DNA from: an uncultured Mollicutes bacterium
GTDB lineage: Bacteria > Bacillota_I > Bacilli_A > RFN20 > CAG-826
Assembly (NCBI GenBank): GCA_900545015.1
Contig: UQXJ01000038.1
Span: 1-13,220, forward strand
Direction: 5' to 3'
DNA length: 13,220 nucleotides
The translations under genes and the position numbers were made by a program. A model generated the notes under the pieces. The model was not told the origin of the DNA. It saw only the letters and a list, made by a program, of their open reading frames with translations, and searched no databases. This document shows, in pieces, positions 1 through 6,923 of the stretch. Positions within the stretch are counted from its first letter, which is position 1. Each line of letters starts with the position of its first letter.

Positions 1-91
1 ATTCAAAATAAAAGCAAGACAACTCGTAATTTGCTACGTTTCTAAGTTAATATTTAATTATAACAATTTAACTTTAGTTTATTTCTTATGC

Positions 92-829
92 TTAATTACG
101 TTTTATTTCATAGCAATTAAGTTTTACACTTTCAGGTTTAAAACTAGACCAAGGAGTTTTTATTTCTTGATGTGTAAAAGAAAAACCGCATTTTTCAATT
201 ACTCTGTTGCTAGCAAAATTGTCTACAACTGCTTGAATAAGTATTTTATTAAATCCAATTTTAAATAAATATTCTATAAATGCTTTACAAGCTTCAGTTG
301 TATATCCATTGTTCCAATATTTACGTGATAAGCAATATCCGATTTCAGGATTTCCATCTTTGTAGCGTGTAACATCAATTGATCCAATTAACTTTCCACT
401 ATCTTTTAAAGTAATTCCATATCTAATAGTTTCAGGATTACCATATTGTTTAATCCAAACATCAAGAATCATCTGAGTAACAACAATATTTTCATGCTTA
501 TTCCATGTCATAAATTTAGTTACTTCAGGGTCGTTACACCAACTTTCATACATTTCTTGTGCATCATCTTTTTTGAATTTTCTTAAAATTAATCTATTTG
601 TTTCAATAACATCATTATCAATTAACAACAAGTCAACATTTAAAATCGTAAGAATTTTAATTAAAGTATCCAAACTTGGAATTGATTTATTACTTTCGAT
701 TTCTGAAATTGTTAACTCCGATAAACCACTTTTAATTGCTAACTCAGTTAATGTAATTTTAAGTTCATTTCTTCGCCTTATAATTAAATTTATTAATTTT
801 TGGGCAGACATTTCATTTATAATTTCCAT
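92..829 (-). CDS. XRE-type helix-turn-helix fused to GNAT N-acetyltransferase
   Basis: The 245-residue protein joins two domains. Residues 16-70 form a Cro/CI (XRE) DNA-binding domain, with the helix-turn-helix at about 28-47 (TELAIKSGLSELTISEIESN). Residues 76-245 form a RimJ/RimL-like GNAT acetyltransferase. It starts with the typical RLILR strand (79-83), has the acetyl-CoA loop YWNNGYTTEA (171-180) and the ASNRVIEKCGF motif (206-216). The family moves an acetyl group from acetyl-CoA to an amine, either a small molecule or a protein N-terminus; the substrate cannot be read here. The DNA-binding part suggests a cytoplasmic regulator or self-regulating enzyme (inference). The start at 829 is supported by AAGGA at 838-842, 8 bases upstream; the internal Met7 has no such site. 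It lies downstream of the tRNA terminator, so it is probably transcribed alone. A plain acetyltransferase with a vestigial HTH is the alternative. Confidence 0.9.
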   Translation of the reverse strand: MEIINEMSAQKLINLIIRRRNELKITLTELAIKSGLSELTISEIESNKSIPSLDTLIKILTILNVDLLLIDNDVIETNRLILRKFKKDDAQEMYESWCNDPEVTKFMTWNKHENIVVTQMILDVWIKQYGNPETIRYGITLKDSGKLIGSIDVTRYKDGNPEIGYCLSRKYWNNGYTTEACKAFIEYLFKIGFNKILIQAVVDNFASNRVIEKCGFSFTHQEIKTPWSSFKPESVKLNCYEIKRN

Positions 830-837
830 TTTATTTA

Positions 838-842
838 TCCTT
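838..842 (-). promoter_or_regulatory. Shine-Dalgarno site of the HTH-GNAT gene
   Basis: AAGGA on the minus strand, 8 bases from the ATG at 829. It decides between two in-frame Met starts (residues 1 and 7) in favour of the first. Two -10-like boxes lie upstream, TATAAA at 884-879 and TATAAT at 937-932, but neither has a convincing -35, so I do not place a promoter. Confidence 0.6.
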
Positions 843-964
843 AATTATCATTGCTTCATTTTTAAAAGAACAATTTATTTTATATGCAATGATTTTACCA
901 TGCACTTATAGATTATTCATTTCAAGTTAAAATTATATTGGCTCCAAATCAAGAAATATACCAT

Positions 965-986
965 AAAAAAAGGTACTCAAGTACCT
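965..986 (-). terminator. Intrinsic terminator after tRNA-Arg
   Basis: A perfect 6-bp stem AGGTAC/GTACCT (971-976 with 981-986) closes a TCAA tetraloop. Read on the minus strand it is followed by a run of seven T (971-965). It sits 15 bases beyond the tRNA 3' end, so it ends the tRNA transcript and separates it from the HTH-GNAT gene. Confidence 0.85.
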
Positions 987-1001
987 CACTAACAATAAAA
1001 T

Positions 1002-1075
1002 TGGCGAGAGTTAAAGGAATCGAACCTTTTTATTCTGTTTCGGAGACAGAAAGTTTACCATTAACTTAAACTCTC
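1002..1075 (-). tRNA. tRNA-Arg, anticodon CCG
   Basis: A full cloverleaf folds on the minus strand. The acceptor is GAGAGTT (1075-1069) with AACTCTC (1012-1006). The D stem is AGTT/AACT with loop AATGGTA. The anticodon stem is TCTGT/ACAGA around loop CTCCGAA, giving anticodon CCG at 1043-1041. The variable loop has 4 bases. The T stem is AAAGG/CCTTT with loop TTCGATT. The discriminator is G (1005) and CCA is encoded (1004-1002). CCG reads the arginine codon CGG. The gene begins only 14 bases after the flavodoxin stop codon, which leaves little room for its own promoter; co-transcription with flavodoxin is likely. Position 20 is T rather than the A that is an arginine identity element in many bacteria. 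Confidence 0.93.
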
Positions 1076-1080
1076 AATTA

Positions 1081-1108
1081 AAACTGGATTTATTTTAAAA
1101 TCCAGTTT
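1081..1108 (-). terminator. Hairpin overlapping the flavodoxin stop codon (terminator or processing site)
   Basis: An 11-bp perfect inverted repeat, AAACTGGATTT (1081-1091) and AAATCCAGTTT (1098-1108), has a 6-base loop. The flavodoxin stop codon (1092-1090) lies at the loop and the distal arm. Downstream on the minus strand comes only TTTTAATT, part of it inside the stem, so termination would be weak. Since the tRNA starts 5 bases beyond the hairpin, a partial terminator or an RNase processing structure that frees the tRNA are both possible. Confidence 0.55.
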
Positions 1109-1596
1109 TTAATTTCTTCTTTACAATTTAATACATCTGAAGAAAGTATAGAAATGCCATCTTTAACATTGCTCTTTTTAAGCATTGCTTCAAGTTCTTT
1201 TTGAGCAAATCCTAAACCACTTCCCTCACTTGTGCAAAATGGTTTAATAGTTTTGCCTTTTAAATCATAACTTTCAATAAATGTCGAAATAATTCTAGGG
1301 AATGATCCAAACCAATTTGGAAATCCTAGGTATATTGTATCATATTGATCCATATCCTCGACTACATTGAAAATTGCAGGTCTCTCCTCGTTATCATTTT
1401 CTCTTTTTGCTTCTTTTGTTAATTCATAATAATCATTGGAGTAAGGTGCTGCAGGTTCAATCTTAAACATATCAGCATCAGTTAATTCATGAATAATATT
1501 AGCAACGATTTCTGTATTGCCAATCTTTAATGTTTTAACTTTACCATCGAAATAATTTTCACCATCTTTAGAAAAATAAGCTATAAGTTTTTTCAT
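1090..1596 (-). CDS. Flavodoxin family protein
   Basis: 168 residues with a single flavodoxin domain, the usual size. Such proteins bind FMN and carry electrons in the cytoplasm, or reduce small substrates. The FMN phosphate loop follows the first strand (KKLIAYFSKDGEN, 2-14) and includes GNTEIVA (26-32). GFPNWFGSFP (91-100) and TSEGSGLG (122-129) match the isoalloxazine-binding loops. The long insert between strand 1 and GNT and the IEPAAPYSNDY segment (47-57) are typical of the flavodoxin_4 subgroup rather than of classical ferredoxin-replacing flavodoxins. The start is backed by AAGGGGA at 1607-1601, 4 bases away. The upstream neighbour is the ABC exporter (55-base gap) and the downstream one is tRNA-Arg. 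The redox partner is unknown. Confidence 0.9.
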   Translation of the reverse strand: MKKLIAYFSKDGENYFDGKVKTLKIGNTEIVANIIHELTDADMFKIEPAAPYSNDYYELTKEAKRENDNEERPAIFNVVEDMDQYDTIYLGFPNWFGSFPRIISTFIESYDLKGKTIKPFCTSEGSGLGFAQKELEAMLKKSNVKDGISILSSDVLNCKEEIKNWILK

Positions 1597-1600
1597 ATTT

Positions 1601-1622
1601 TCCCCTTAATAGTTAAATTATA
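1601..1622 (-). promoter_or_regulatory. -10 box and Shine-Dalgarno site for flavodoxin
   Basis: A consensus TATAAT (1622-1617) is followed by AAGGGGA (1607-1601) and the ATG at 1596. The predicted leader is about 14 bases. No good -35 is visible: TTATTT at 1645-1640 is the nearest at 17 bp. The gene could therefore be transcribed alone or together with the ABC gene. Confidence 0.4.
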
Positions 1623-1651
1623 TATGTTTTTGCATACTAAAATAAATAATT

Positions 1652-4453
1652 TTACTCATTTTTTAAGCATTTGACTGGATCCTTTTTACTTGCAGCATAG
1701 CTTGGAATAATCGAAGACACAATTGCAAGAACTGAGCCAACAATTATAAGAATAAAAATATATTTCCAAGAAAAAGAACATAATTCAGTCATTTTATAAC
1801 TTGGGTAAGTGTTGTTAACTAAATAGTTTATTGGGAAAGTTAATATATATGTAAATATCGAAGAGAACACTCCACTTAAGAAACCAATTATTCCACTCTC
1901 AATAACAAATAATCTTAATACATCACTCTTTTTAGAGCCGATTGCTCTAATAATTCCAATATCTTTTGTTCTTTCAAGAACGCTATTGTAAGTAAATAAA
2001 ACATTCATCGCACAGGCAACAATCAATAATAAAATTATAAATAATCCTAAAACTAAAGTTACAAGTCCAACCATTTGTTCAACATTTCTAATCAATGAAC
2101 TTGAAACTTCTAAGTATTCAATCTTATCGCCTTCACTAGTTCTTGAATCATTATATTCATCAAGTTTTTTAAGCATTAAAGCACGATTTTCGATTGAAGT
2201 TGCAAATATTGAAACATTTGTAATATTCGTATAGCTATTTAAAAAAGCACCAATAGCTATGAAGTTTTTATATGCTTTTACTTGTTCACCTTTTTTATTA
2301 CTATTGAATTGCCTTAAAACAGTTTTAAGAAATTCAGCCATTTCGTTTTCATCTTTACTGCATCCTATTTTTTTAATTTCAGGGTCAATAAGTTCAGCTC
2401 CATATTTTTCAGCATATATGAACATATTAGAAAATGTAGTTTTTCTTAAATTTGTAATATTAGAACCACTTACACCATGATAGCTCTTTTCTAAATAATA
2501 GAATGAAAAATATTTATCAGCAATTTCGTTGAATGTTTTTGAATTAATTTCAACTTTCTTATCTTGGTAGTCTTTTAAATATGTTGTGAATTCACTAATG
2601 AACCTATTTCTTTTATTGTCTGTGATTTCACCATATTCTCCAATTACGTTTTTATAAATATCATTAGAAATATTACTGTTTTCTTTTAATTCGACAAGTT
2701 CATCTTGAAGTTCAGGTAAAAAACATAATGAAGGAGCAATTAATGATAATGTCGAGTCCTTTTTAGGTCTAATAATTCCAGAAATTTTAAGTTCAATTCC
2801 TTTTTTAGAATTATATAAATCACTCATGTTATTTTCCTTATATATAGCTAATTCTTTTTCACTAGTAAATAATCCCGAAAAGAAATCTTTTACTTCTTCT
2901 TTATCATTTGTTTTTTCATAAACTTCATCATTTGAAAAAATCTTATATTTTTTATTCAATACATCATTAAATGATATTGGCTCAACTTTAGTTTCTAAAT
3001 TTTTATTCATTATGCTCTTTTGATCATCTTTTGAATTATAAAACCCTAAAGCCCTTAAAGTCGTAAAATTAATAGCGTTATATTCATTTACAACAAGAAC
3101 TAATTCGGTTTTATCACTTGGCATTTTTCCAGCTATTAAATCATATGACCTATTTATATCGCCATAAAGTAAATGAAAAATGTTAGTCGGAATACCATAA
3201 GTTGTCGCTGAATAGCTACCACCAGCACTTAAACTTGTATTAACTTTAGCAATGTAACTATTGCTCTTTTTATCAATTGAAGCAGGAAATTCAGTGGATA
3301 AGTTATAGTTAAATGAATTTCCATAATTAACGATATAATCACTTGCATATCCTTTTTCGACAAAATCATCTAATAAATTAAAATACTCAGTCGTGTAATT
3401 GTTATACGTGTAATTATATGTATTAGTTGCCTTTACATAAGGATAAATTTCATTTGTATCTGGAAATTCTGTAGTTTGGTTTATATCCTTCCAATCCTCT
3501 TTCTCTGTAACAACTGTATAAGCAGGAACATTAATAGGCAAATTAGAAGCGGCTTCATAGCTTATCTTGTCTTGATACTTGTTAAAACCATTTGTAATAC
3601 TAAGCATAAAGCCTAAAGCAACTAATCCAAAGCAATTAGCAATAGCTGTTAAGGCAGTTTTTAATTTTTTTGAACCTAAATTTTTAAACGAGAGGCTCCA
3701 CAATATTTTCTCTGAGGCAATTTTGTTATATTTATCTATTTTTTCAATTTTAGTAGATAATTGGTAGTTTTCTAGTACTTTATTAGTATCTTTTTTGATA
3801 GTTCCATCAGATAATTCGACTATTCTATTTGAATATTCATTAGCTAAAGACATATTATGTGTGACCATAATTACAAGCCTATCTTTACTAATATCTTTTA
3901 GTATTTTCATTACCTCAATACTATTTTTAGAATCTAGTGCTCCTGTTGGTTCATCAGCGAGAATAATCTCAGGTTCATTAATTAAAGCTCTAGCAATTGC
4001 AATTCTTTGCATTTGCCCACCGCTTAATTCATTGCTTTTCTTGTTTTTTAGATCTAATAAATTTACTTCCTTTAAAGCAGTTTCTACTTTCCCATTTATT
4101 TCTTCTTTTGATAATCTAGTTGTTAAAACAAGAGGTAAAGCAACGTTATCAAAAACATTTAAAGTAGGAATTAAATGATAGGATTGAAAAATAAAACCTA
4201 TCTTTTTATTTCTTAATTCATCTTTTTCTGACTCACTTAAAGTTGAATAGCGCAGATTATTTAGATATATTTCTCCACTATCAGGCGTATCTAGCAATCC
4301 TAAAATATTTAAAAGAGTTGTTTTTCCACAGCCAGAAGGCCCAAGGATGCTTACAAACCCATTATCATTAAATTCAATATTAATATTGTTTAACGCTTCA
4401 GTTACTTCACTTCTGCTTTTATATTTCTTGCATAAGTTCTCAATCTTTAACAT
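1652..4453 (-). CDS. ABC transporter, ATPase fused to FtsX-type permease (MacB-like layout)
   Basis: 933 residues in one chain. Residues 1-222 form an ABC ATPase with Walker A GPSGCGKT (38-45), Q-loop Gln90, signature LSGGQ (143-147), Walker B IILADE (163-168) and switch His199. The ATPase class is that of LolD/MacB. TM1 lies at about 267-288, then a large external domain of about 500 residues, then three more TM segments (about 794-818, 850-875, 896-918). The FtsX signature ERTKDIGIIRAIGSKKSDV follows TM2, and the chain ends in the usual P-x4-L tail. Relatives move peptides, lipoproteins or antimicrobials from the membrane outwards by mechanotransmission rather than through a channel. No two-component system or adaptor gene lies nearby, so the substrate cannot be inferred. 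The start fits the family N-terminus, yet no Shine-Dalgarno site precedes it. Antimicrobial peptide resistance is a guess only. Confidence 0.93.
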   Translation of the reverse strand: MLKIENLCKKYKSRSEVTEALNNINIEFNDNGFVSILGPSGCGKTTLLNILGLLDTPDSGEIYLNNLRYSTLSESEKDELRNKKIGFIFQSYHLIPTLNVFDNVALPLVLTTRLSKEEINGKVETALKEVNLLDLKNKKSNELSGGQMQRIAIARALINEPEIILADEPTGALDSKNSIEVMKILKDISKDRLVIMVTHNMSLANEYSNRIVELSDGTIKKDTNKVLENYQLSTKIEKIDKYNKIASEKILWSLSFKNLGSKKLKTALTAIANCFGLVALGFMLSITNGFNKYQDKISYEAASNLPINVPAYTVVTEKEDWKDINQTTEFPDTNEIYPYVKATNTYNYTYNNYTTEYFNLLDDFVEKGYASDYIVNYGNSFNYNLSTEFPASIDKKSNSYIAKVNTSLSAGGSYSATTYGIPTNIFHLLYGDINRSYDLIAGKMPSDKTELVLVVNEYNAINFTTLRALGFYNSKDDQKSIMNKNLETKVEPISFNDVLNKKYKIFSNDEVYEKTNDKEEVKDFFSGLFTSEKELAIYKENNMSDLYNSKKGIELKISGIIRPKKDSTLSLIAPSLCFLPELQDELVELKENSNISNDIYKNVIGEYGEITDNKRNRFISEFTTYLKDYQDKKVEINSKTFNEIADKYFSFYYLEKSYHGVSGSNITNLRKTTFSNMFIYAEKYGAELIDPEIKKIGCSKDENEMAEFLKTVLRQFNSNKKGEQVKAYKNFIAIGAFLNSYTNITNVSIFATSIENRALMLKKLDEYNDSRTSEGDKIEYLEVSSSLIRNVEQMVGLVTLVLGLFIILLLIVACAMNVLFTYNSVLERTKDIGIIRAIGSKKSDVLRLFVIESGIIGFLSGVFSSIFTYILTFPINYLVNNTYPSYKMTELCSFSWKYIFILIIVGSVLAIVSSIIPSYAASKKDPVKCLKNE

Positions 4454-4459
4454 GCTTAA

Positions 4460-4465
4460 ATTATA
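4460..4465 (-). promoter_or_regulatory. -10 box placed for a leaderless ABC transporter mRNA
   Basis: A perfect TATAAT (4465-4460) ends 6 bases before the ATG at 4453. Normal spacing would put the first transcribed base at or next to the A of that ATG. No purine-rich Shine-Dalgarno site lies between or within the start region. The -35 region is poor (CTTTTA at 4488-4483), which lowers confidence. Confidence 0.4.
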
Positions 4466-4506
4466 CTTTTTATTACAAAAAATAAAAGATAATAAACATA
4501 TTTTCT

Positions 4507-4532
4507 AAAAATGTTGATTATCTCAACATTTT
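4507..4532 (-). terminator. Intrinsic terminator of the yitT-family gene
   Basis: A perfect 10-bp stem, AAAATGTTGA (4508-4517) and TCAACATTTT (4523-4532), has a 5-base loop. On the minus strand it ends in five T. It begins 2 bases after the YitT stop codon (TAG at 4537-4535) and separates that gene from the ABC transporter. Confidence 0.8.
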
Positions 4533-4534
4533 AA

Positions 4535-5617
4535 CTATTTATTATCGTCTTTTTTTGAAGTATCTATTTCTAATTTTGCTTTATTTTCTTTTCTTTGAAT
4601 AGTTTTATTAACGTATTTAATATCTTTTTTCTTATTTACATCGAGTGAATACTTTCTAATTACTCTTCTGCGTTCTTTCATTGTAATTGTAAAAGGATCA
4701 AATCCATCACCATTAATCGCTTTTGCTTGTAAGAAGGTAACAAATGCGCTTTTGTCAACGCTTCCAATGACAGTTCTAAATTCAGCTACTTCTTTTTTGT
4801 ATAAAACGACACGAATAAGTTTCTTTTGTTCTTTGCTAAAACCACCTGTAATGTTAACTACTGTTGAACCATGGCCTAATTGTTTATGTATAAATTGCAA
4901 AATTTCTTCTGGCTTATTAGTAATAACTTCCGCAATAATATATGAACTTCCGTGGATATAAATATATTGAATAGCTAATGCTGCTGTAAACGCTGATATA
5001 ACACCGCACAAACCTGATTCCCAATCTCTAAATATAAAAATGCCTATGACAATTAGCGAAGAATCAATTATAAAGCCTGAAACATCTTCTTTTACATCAG
5101 TATATTTAGCAATAATAGCTGAAATTACATCTAATCCACCAGTTGACCCGTCTCCTAAAAAAGCAAGCGCTACACCCATTCCTGCAAGTGCTCCGCCAAA
5201 TATGCCAGCAACCATCAATACACCAATATGAAATCTTCCATCTGGAGTCATATTATTTGCGTAAATATTTGAGATACCAAGCCATTCAATAGCGTTTGTT
5301 CTTAATAGCAATGTATAAAATAATGGAAAAACTAATGTTCCTAATAATGTATGAAAAGAAACCTTTTTTCCAAGTACTAATAAGCTAACAACCCATAAGA
5401 TAACGTTTACAGAACTAATTACAATATCAGTTACATTAAAACCAACTAATGGTTTTATATAGTGATTTATTAAAATGCCAATTGAATCAACACCACCATT
5501 GATTAAATTACAAGGCACTGTAAAGAAAGCATCAGCCATAGCTAGGCATAATGATCCTAAAATAACAAAAAATATATTTTTAGCTTCCGCGATTACTTTT
5601 TCTTTATTCATTTTCAT
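4535..5617 (-). CDS. YitT family membrane protein (DUF161 plus DUF2179)
   Basis: 360 residues. Six hydrophobic segments are visible at about 13-33, 64-82, 88-106, 131-153, 180-196 and 203-222. The two family repeats carry LINGGVDSIGILI (38-50) and GDGSTGGLDVISAI (155-168), the paired GGxD motifs of the YitT family. Residues about 224-305 form the cytoplasmic DUF2179 (ACT-like) domain, with GHGSTVVNITGGFSKEQK. The family's molecular function is not settled. Beyond DUF2179 is an extra lysine-rich tail (about 311-360), making the protein longer than the roughly 280-290 residues usual for the family. GAGG at 5628-5625 lies 7 bases from the first ATG and favours it over Met3. A promoter precedes it and a terminator follows, so it is probably monocistronic. 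Confidence 0.92.
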   Translation of the reverse strand: MKMNKEKVIAEAKNIFFVILGSLCLAMADAFFTVPCNLINGGVDSIGILINHYIKPLVGFNVTDIVISSVNVILWVVSLLVLGKKVSFHTLLGTLVFPLFYTLLLRTNAIEWLGISNIYANNMTPDGRFHIGVLMVAGIFGGALAGMGVALAFLGDGSTGGLDVISAIIAKYTDVKEDVSGFIIDSSLIVIGIFIFRDWESGLCGVISAFTAALAIQYIYIHGSSYIIAEVITNKPEEILQFIHKQLGHGSTVVNITGGFSKEQKKLIRVVLYKKEVAEFRTVIGSVDKSAFVTFLQAKAINGDGFDPFTITMKERRRVIRKYSLDVNKKKDIKYVNKTIQRKENKAKLEIDTSKKDDNK

Positions 5618-5634
5618 ACGAATACCTCGTAAGT

Positions 5635-5663
5635 ATTATATATTTTTTCCATTAATAAATCAA
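5635..5663 (-). promoter_or_regulatory. Promoter of the yitT-family gene
   Basis: TTGATT (5663-5658), a 17-bp spacer and TATAAT (5640-5635). Transcription would begin near 5628, at the Shine-Dalgarno site itself, for a leader of about 11 bases. The -35 box touches the first of the 11-bp repeats. Confidence 0.65.
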
Positions 5664-5716
5664 ATAACTACCAATTAACTACTAATAATGTACTAATTAA
5701 TTACTATAATAGTACT
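5662..5716. repeat. Five imperfect 11-bp tandem repeats between divergent promoters
   Basis: The units start at 5662, 5673, 5684, 5695 and 5706: AAATAACTACC, AATTAACTACT, AATAATGTACT, AATTAATTACT, ATAATAGTACT. The TAC core recurs exactly every 11 bp, at 5669, 5680, 5691, 5702 and 5713, about one helical turn. The pattern stops on both sides. The array lies directly upstream of the yitT -35 box and about 100 bp before the divergent DUF2974 gene. It could be a set of same-face binding sites for a regulator, or phased bent DNA that aids transcription. Confidence 0.6.
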
Positions 5717-5727
5717 TTTATTTATTT

Positions 5728-5755
5728 TTGAACCAGATATCGATTCTTGTATAAA
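5728..5755 (+). promoter_or_regulatory. Candidate distal promoter of the DUF2974 gene
   Basis: TTGAAC (5728-5733), a 16-bp spacer and TATAAA (5750-5755), with TG just before the -10. A transcript from about 5762 would have a leader of some 58 bases, but no Shine-Dalgarno site in front of the ATG. Confidence 0.45.
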
Positions 5756-5781
5756 TAAATAGCATTTTGTTATCTCCTCTC

Positions 5782-5811
5782 TTGCCAATATCTACTAAGA
5801 CAAAATAAAAT
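5782..5811 (+). promoter_or_regulatory. Candidate proximal promoter giving a near-leaderless DUF2974 mRNA
   Basis: TTGCCA (5782-5787), an 18-bp spacer and TAAAAT (5806-5811). The start of transcription would fall at about 5818-5819, just before the ATG at 5820. The bases in front of the ATG (CAAAATAAAATATACAT) contain no Shine-Dalgarno site. Confidence 0.4.
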
Positions 5812-5819
5812 ATACATAT

Positions 5820-6923
5820 ATGCGAAACTTTATTAATTATGTGTACGAAGAAACTTTAACTTTTGAACAAAAGCCTTTAAACGAAATTGATAGTCTTGTT
5901 TTATCTTGGCTTTCAAATTTACATTATCCTTCAAATTTAAAATTTGTAGAATCAAAAAAGAGAATTCCCATAAAAGATTTATTAGATGATAAGGAACTTG
6001 AACAATTAGCTCATTCCTGTTTCGATCCTCAGTCTACAGTAAAGCTCCTTAAAGGAATAAAAAATAGTCCTAGATTTCAAGATTTAATGTTTTCAAATCA
6101 CGTACATATTTATGATCAAAATTTACAAGAGCAATTTTCTGCAACTACTTTCCATTACAAAGATTTATTCTCCTATGTTTCATTTAGAGGAACAGATAAC
6201 ACAATAATCGGTTGGAAAGAAGATCTAAACATGGGTTTTGAATGCCCAGTTCCTGCTCAAATTGGAGCTGTAAAATATTTAACTGAAATTTTTCCTACAT
6301 TAAATAAAGATATATATCTTGGTGGTCACTCTAAAGGTGGCAATCTGGCTGTATTTGCTGGAGTTATGGCAAATTTAGATATTGATCAACACATAATCGC
6401 AATGTATTCACACGATGGACCAGGTTTTTTAGACTCCTTCTTCAATTCAGCTAACTTTATTACAAGAAAAAATAAAATATTTAAAACTGTTCCTGAATTT
6501 TCTATCGTAGGTTTAATCATGGAAAAACATGAGGATTACAAAATAGTTAAAAGCAATGGAATTAGTATTTTTCAGCATAATCCTTTTTCATGGTTTATTA
6601 GAAAAGATACTTTTTATGAAGTTCCTAAATTAGATAAGCAAGCTCAAAATTTCGATTCTCACCTAAATGATGCAATTTCTAACTTCCCTAAAGAGTTACG
6701 TAAAGAAGCTATTGATGATATTTATTCGATATTTTCAAATGCTAATATTACTCTTACAAACGAAATTCCTAAGAATTTTCCAAAAATCATAGCTAGTTAT
6801 AAAAATTTAAGCCCTGATAGAAAAGAACTTATTCAGCAACTATTCGATGATATTTTTGCTAAAAAACGTAATATCAAAAGAATTCCTAGGTTAAAAACTC
6901 CACTATTAGTTAAAAAAGGTTAA
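5820..6923 (+). CDS. DUF2974 (Mbeg1-like) alpha/beta-hydrolase, predicted lipase/esterase
   Basis: 367 residues, cytoplasmic with no signal peptide or TM segment. The nucleophile elbow is GGHSKGG (168-174), giving catalytic Ser171. SFRGTDNT (121-128) is the preceding strand and oxyanion region typical of lipase-class-3-like folds. Candidate acid and base are Asp199 (MYSHDGPGF) and a later His such as His237 or His253. The N-terminal pattern, with TFEQKPLNEIDSLVLSWL at 14-31, matches the DUF2974 family, so the ATG start is credible although it lacks a Shine-Dalgarno site. The substrate is unknown; members are thought to act on lipids or esters. The gene is divergent from yitT and has its own terminator, so it is probably monocistronic. 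Confidence 0.88.
   Translation: MRNFINYVYEETLTFEQKPLNEIDSLVLSWLSNLHYPSNLKFVESKKRIPIKDLLDDKELEQLAHSCFDPQSTVKLLKGIKNSPRFQDLMFSNHVHIYDQNLQEQFSATTFHYKDLFSYVSFRGTDNTIIGWKEDLNMGFECPVPAQIGAVKYLTEIFPTLNKDIYLGGHSKGGNLAVFAGVMANLDIDQHIIAMYSHDGPGFLDSFFNSANFITRKNKIFKTVPEFSIVGLIMEKHEDYKIVKSNGISIFQHNPFSWFIRKDTFYEVPKLDKQAQNFDSHLNDAISNFPKELRKEAIDDIYSIFSNANITLTNEIPKNFPKIIASYKNLSPDRKELIQQLFDDIFAKKRNIKRIPRLKTPLLVKKG

Noticed and set aside
42..77. Inverted repeat AAGTTAA/TTAACTT after the HTH-GNAT gene
   Set aside because: The loop is 17 bases, the stem is nearly all A/T and no T run follows on the minus strand, so it is a poor terminator.
573..911. Plus-strand ORF of 112 codons over the HTH-GNAT gene
   Set aside because: It is antisense to a well-supported gene, has a low-complexity Ile/Leu/Phe/Ser composition and matches no family I know. 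The other antisense ORFs over the ABC, yitT, C69, trpS and SDR genes were dropped for the same reason.
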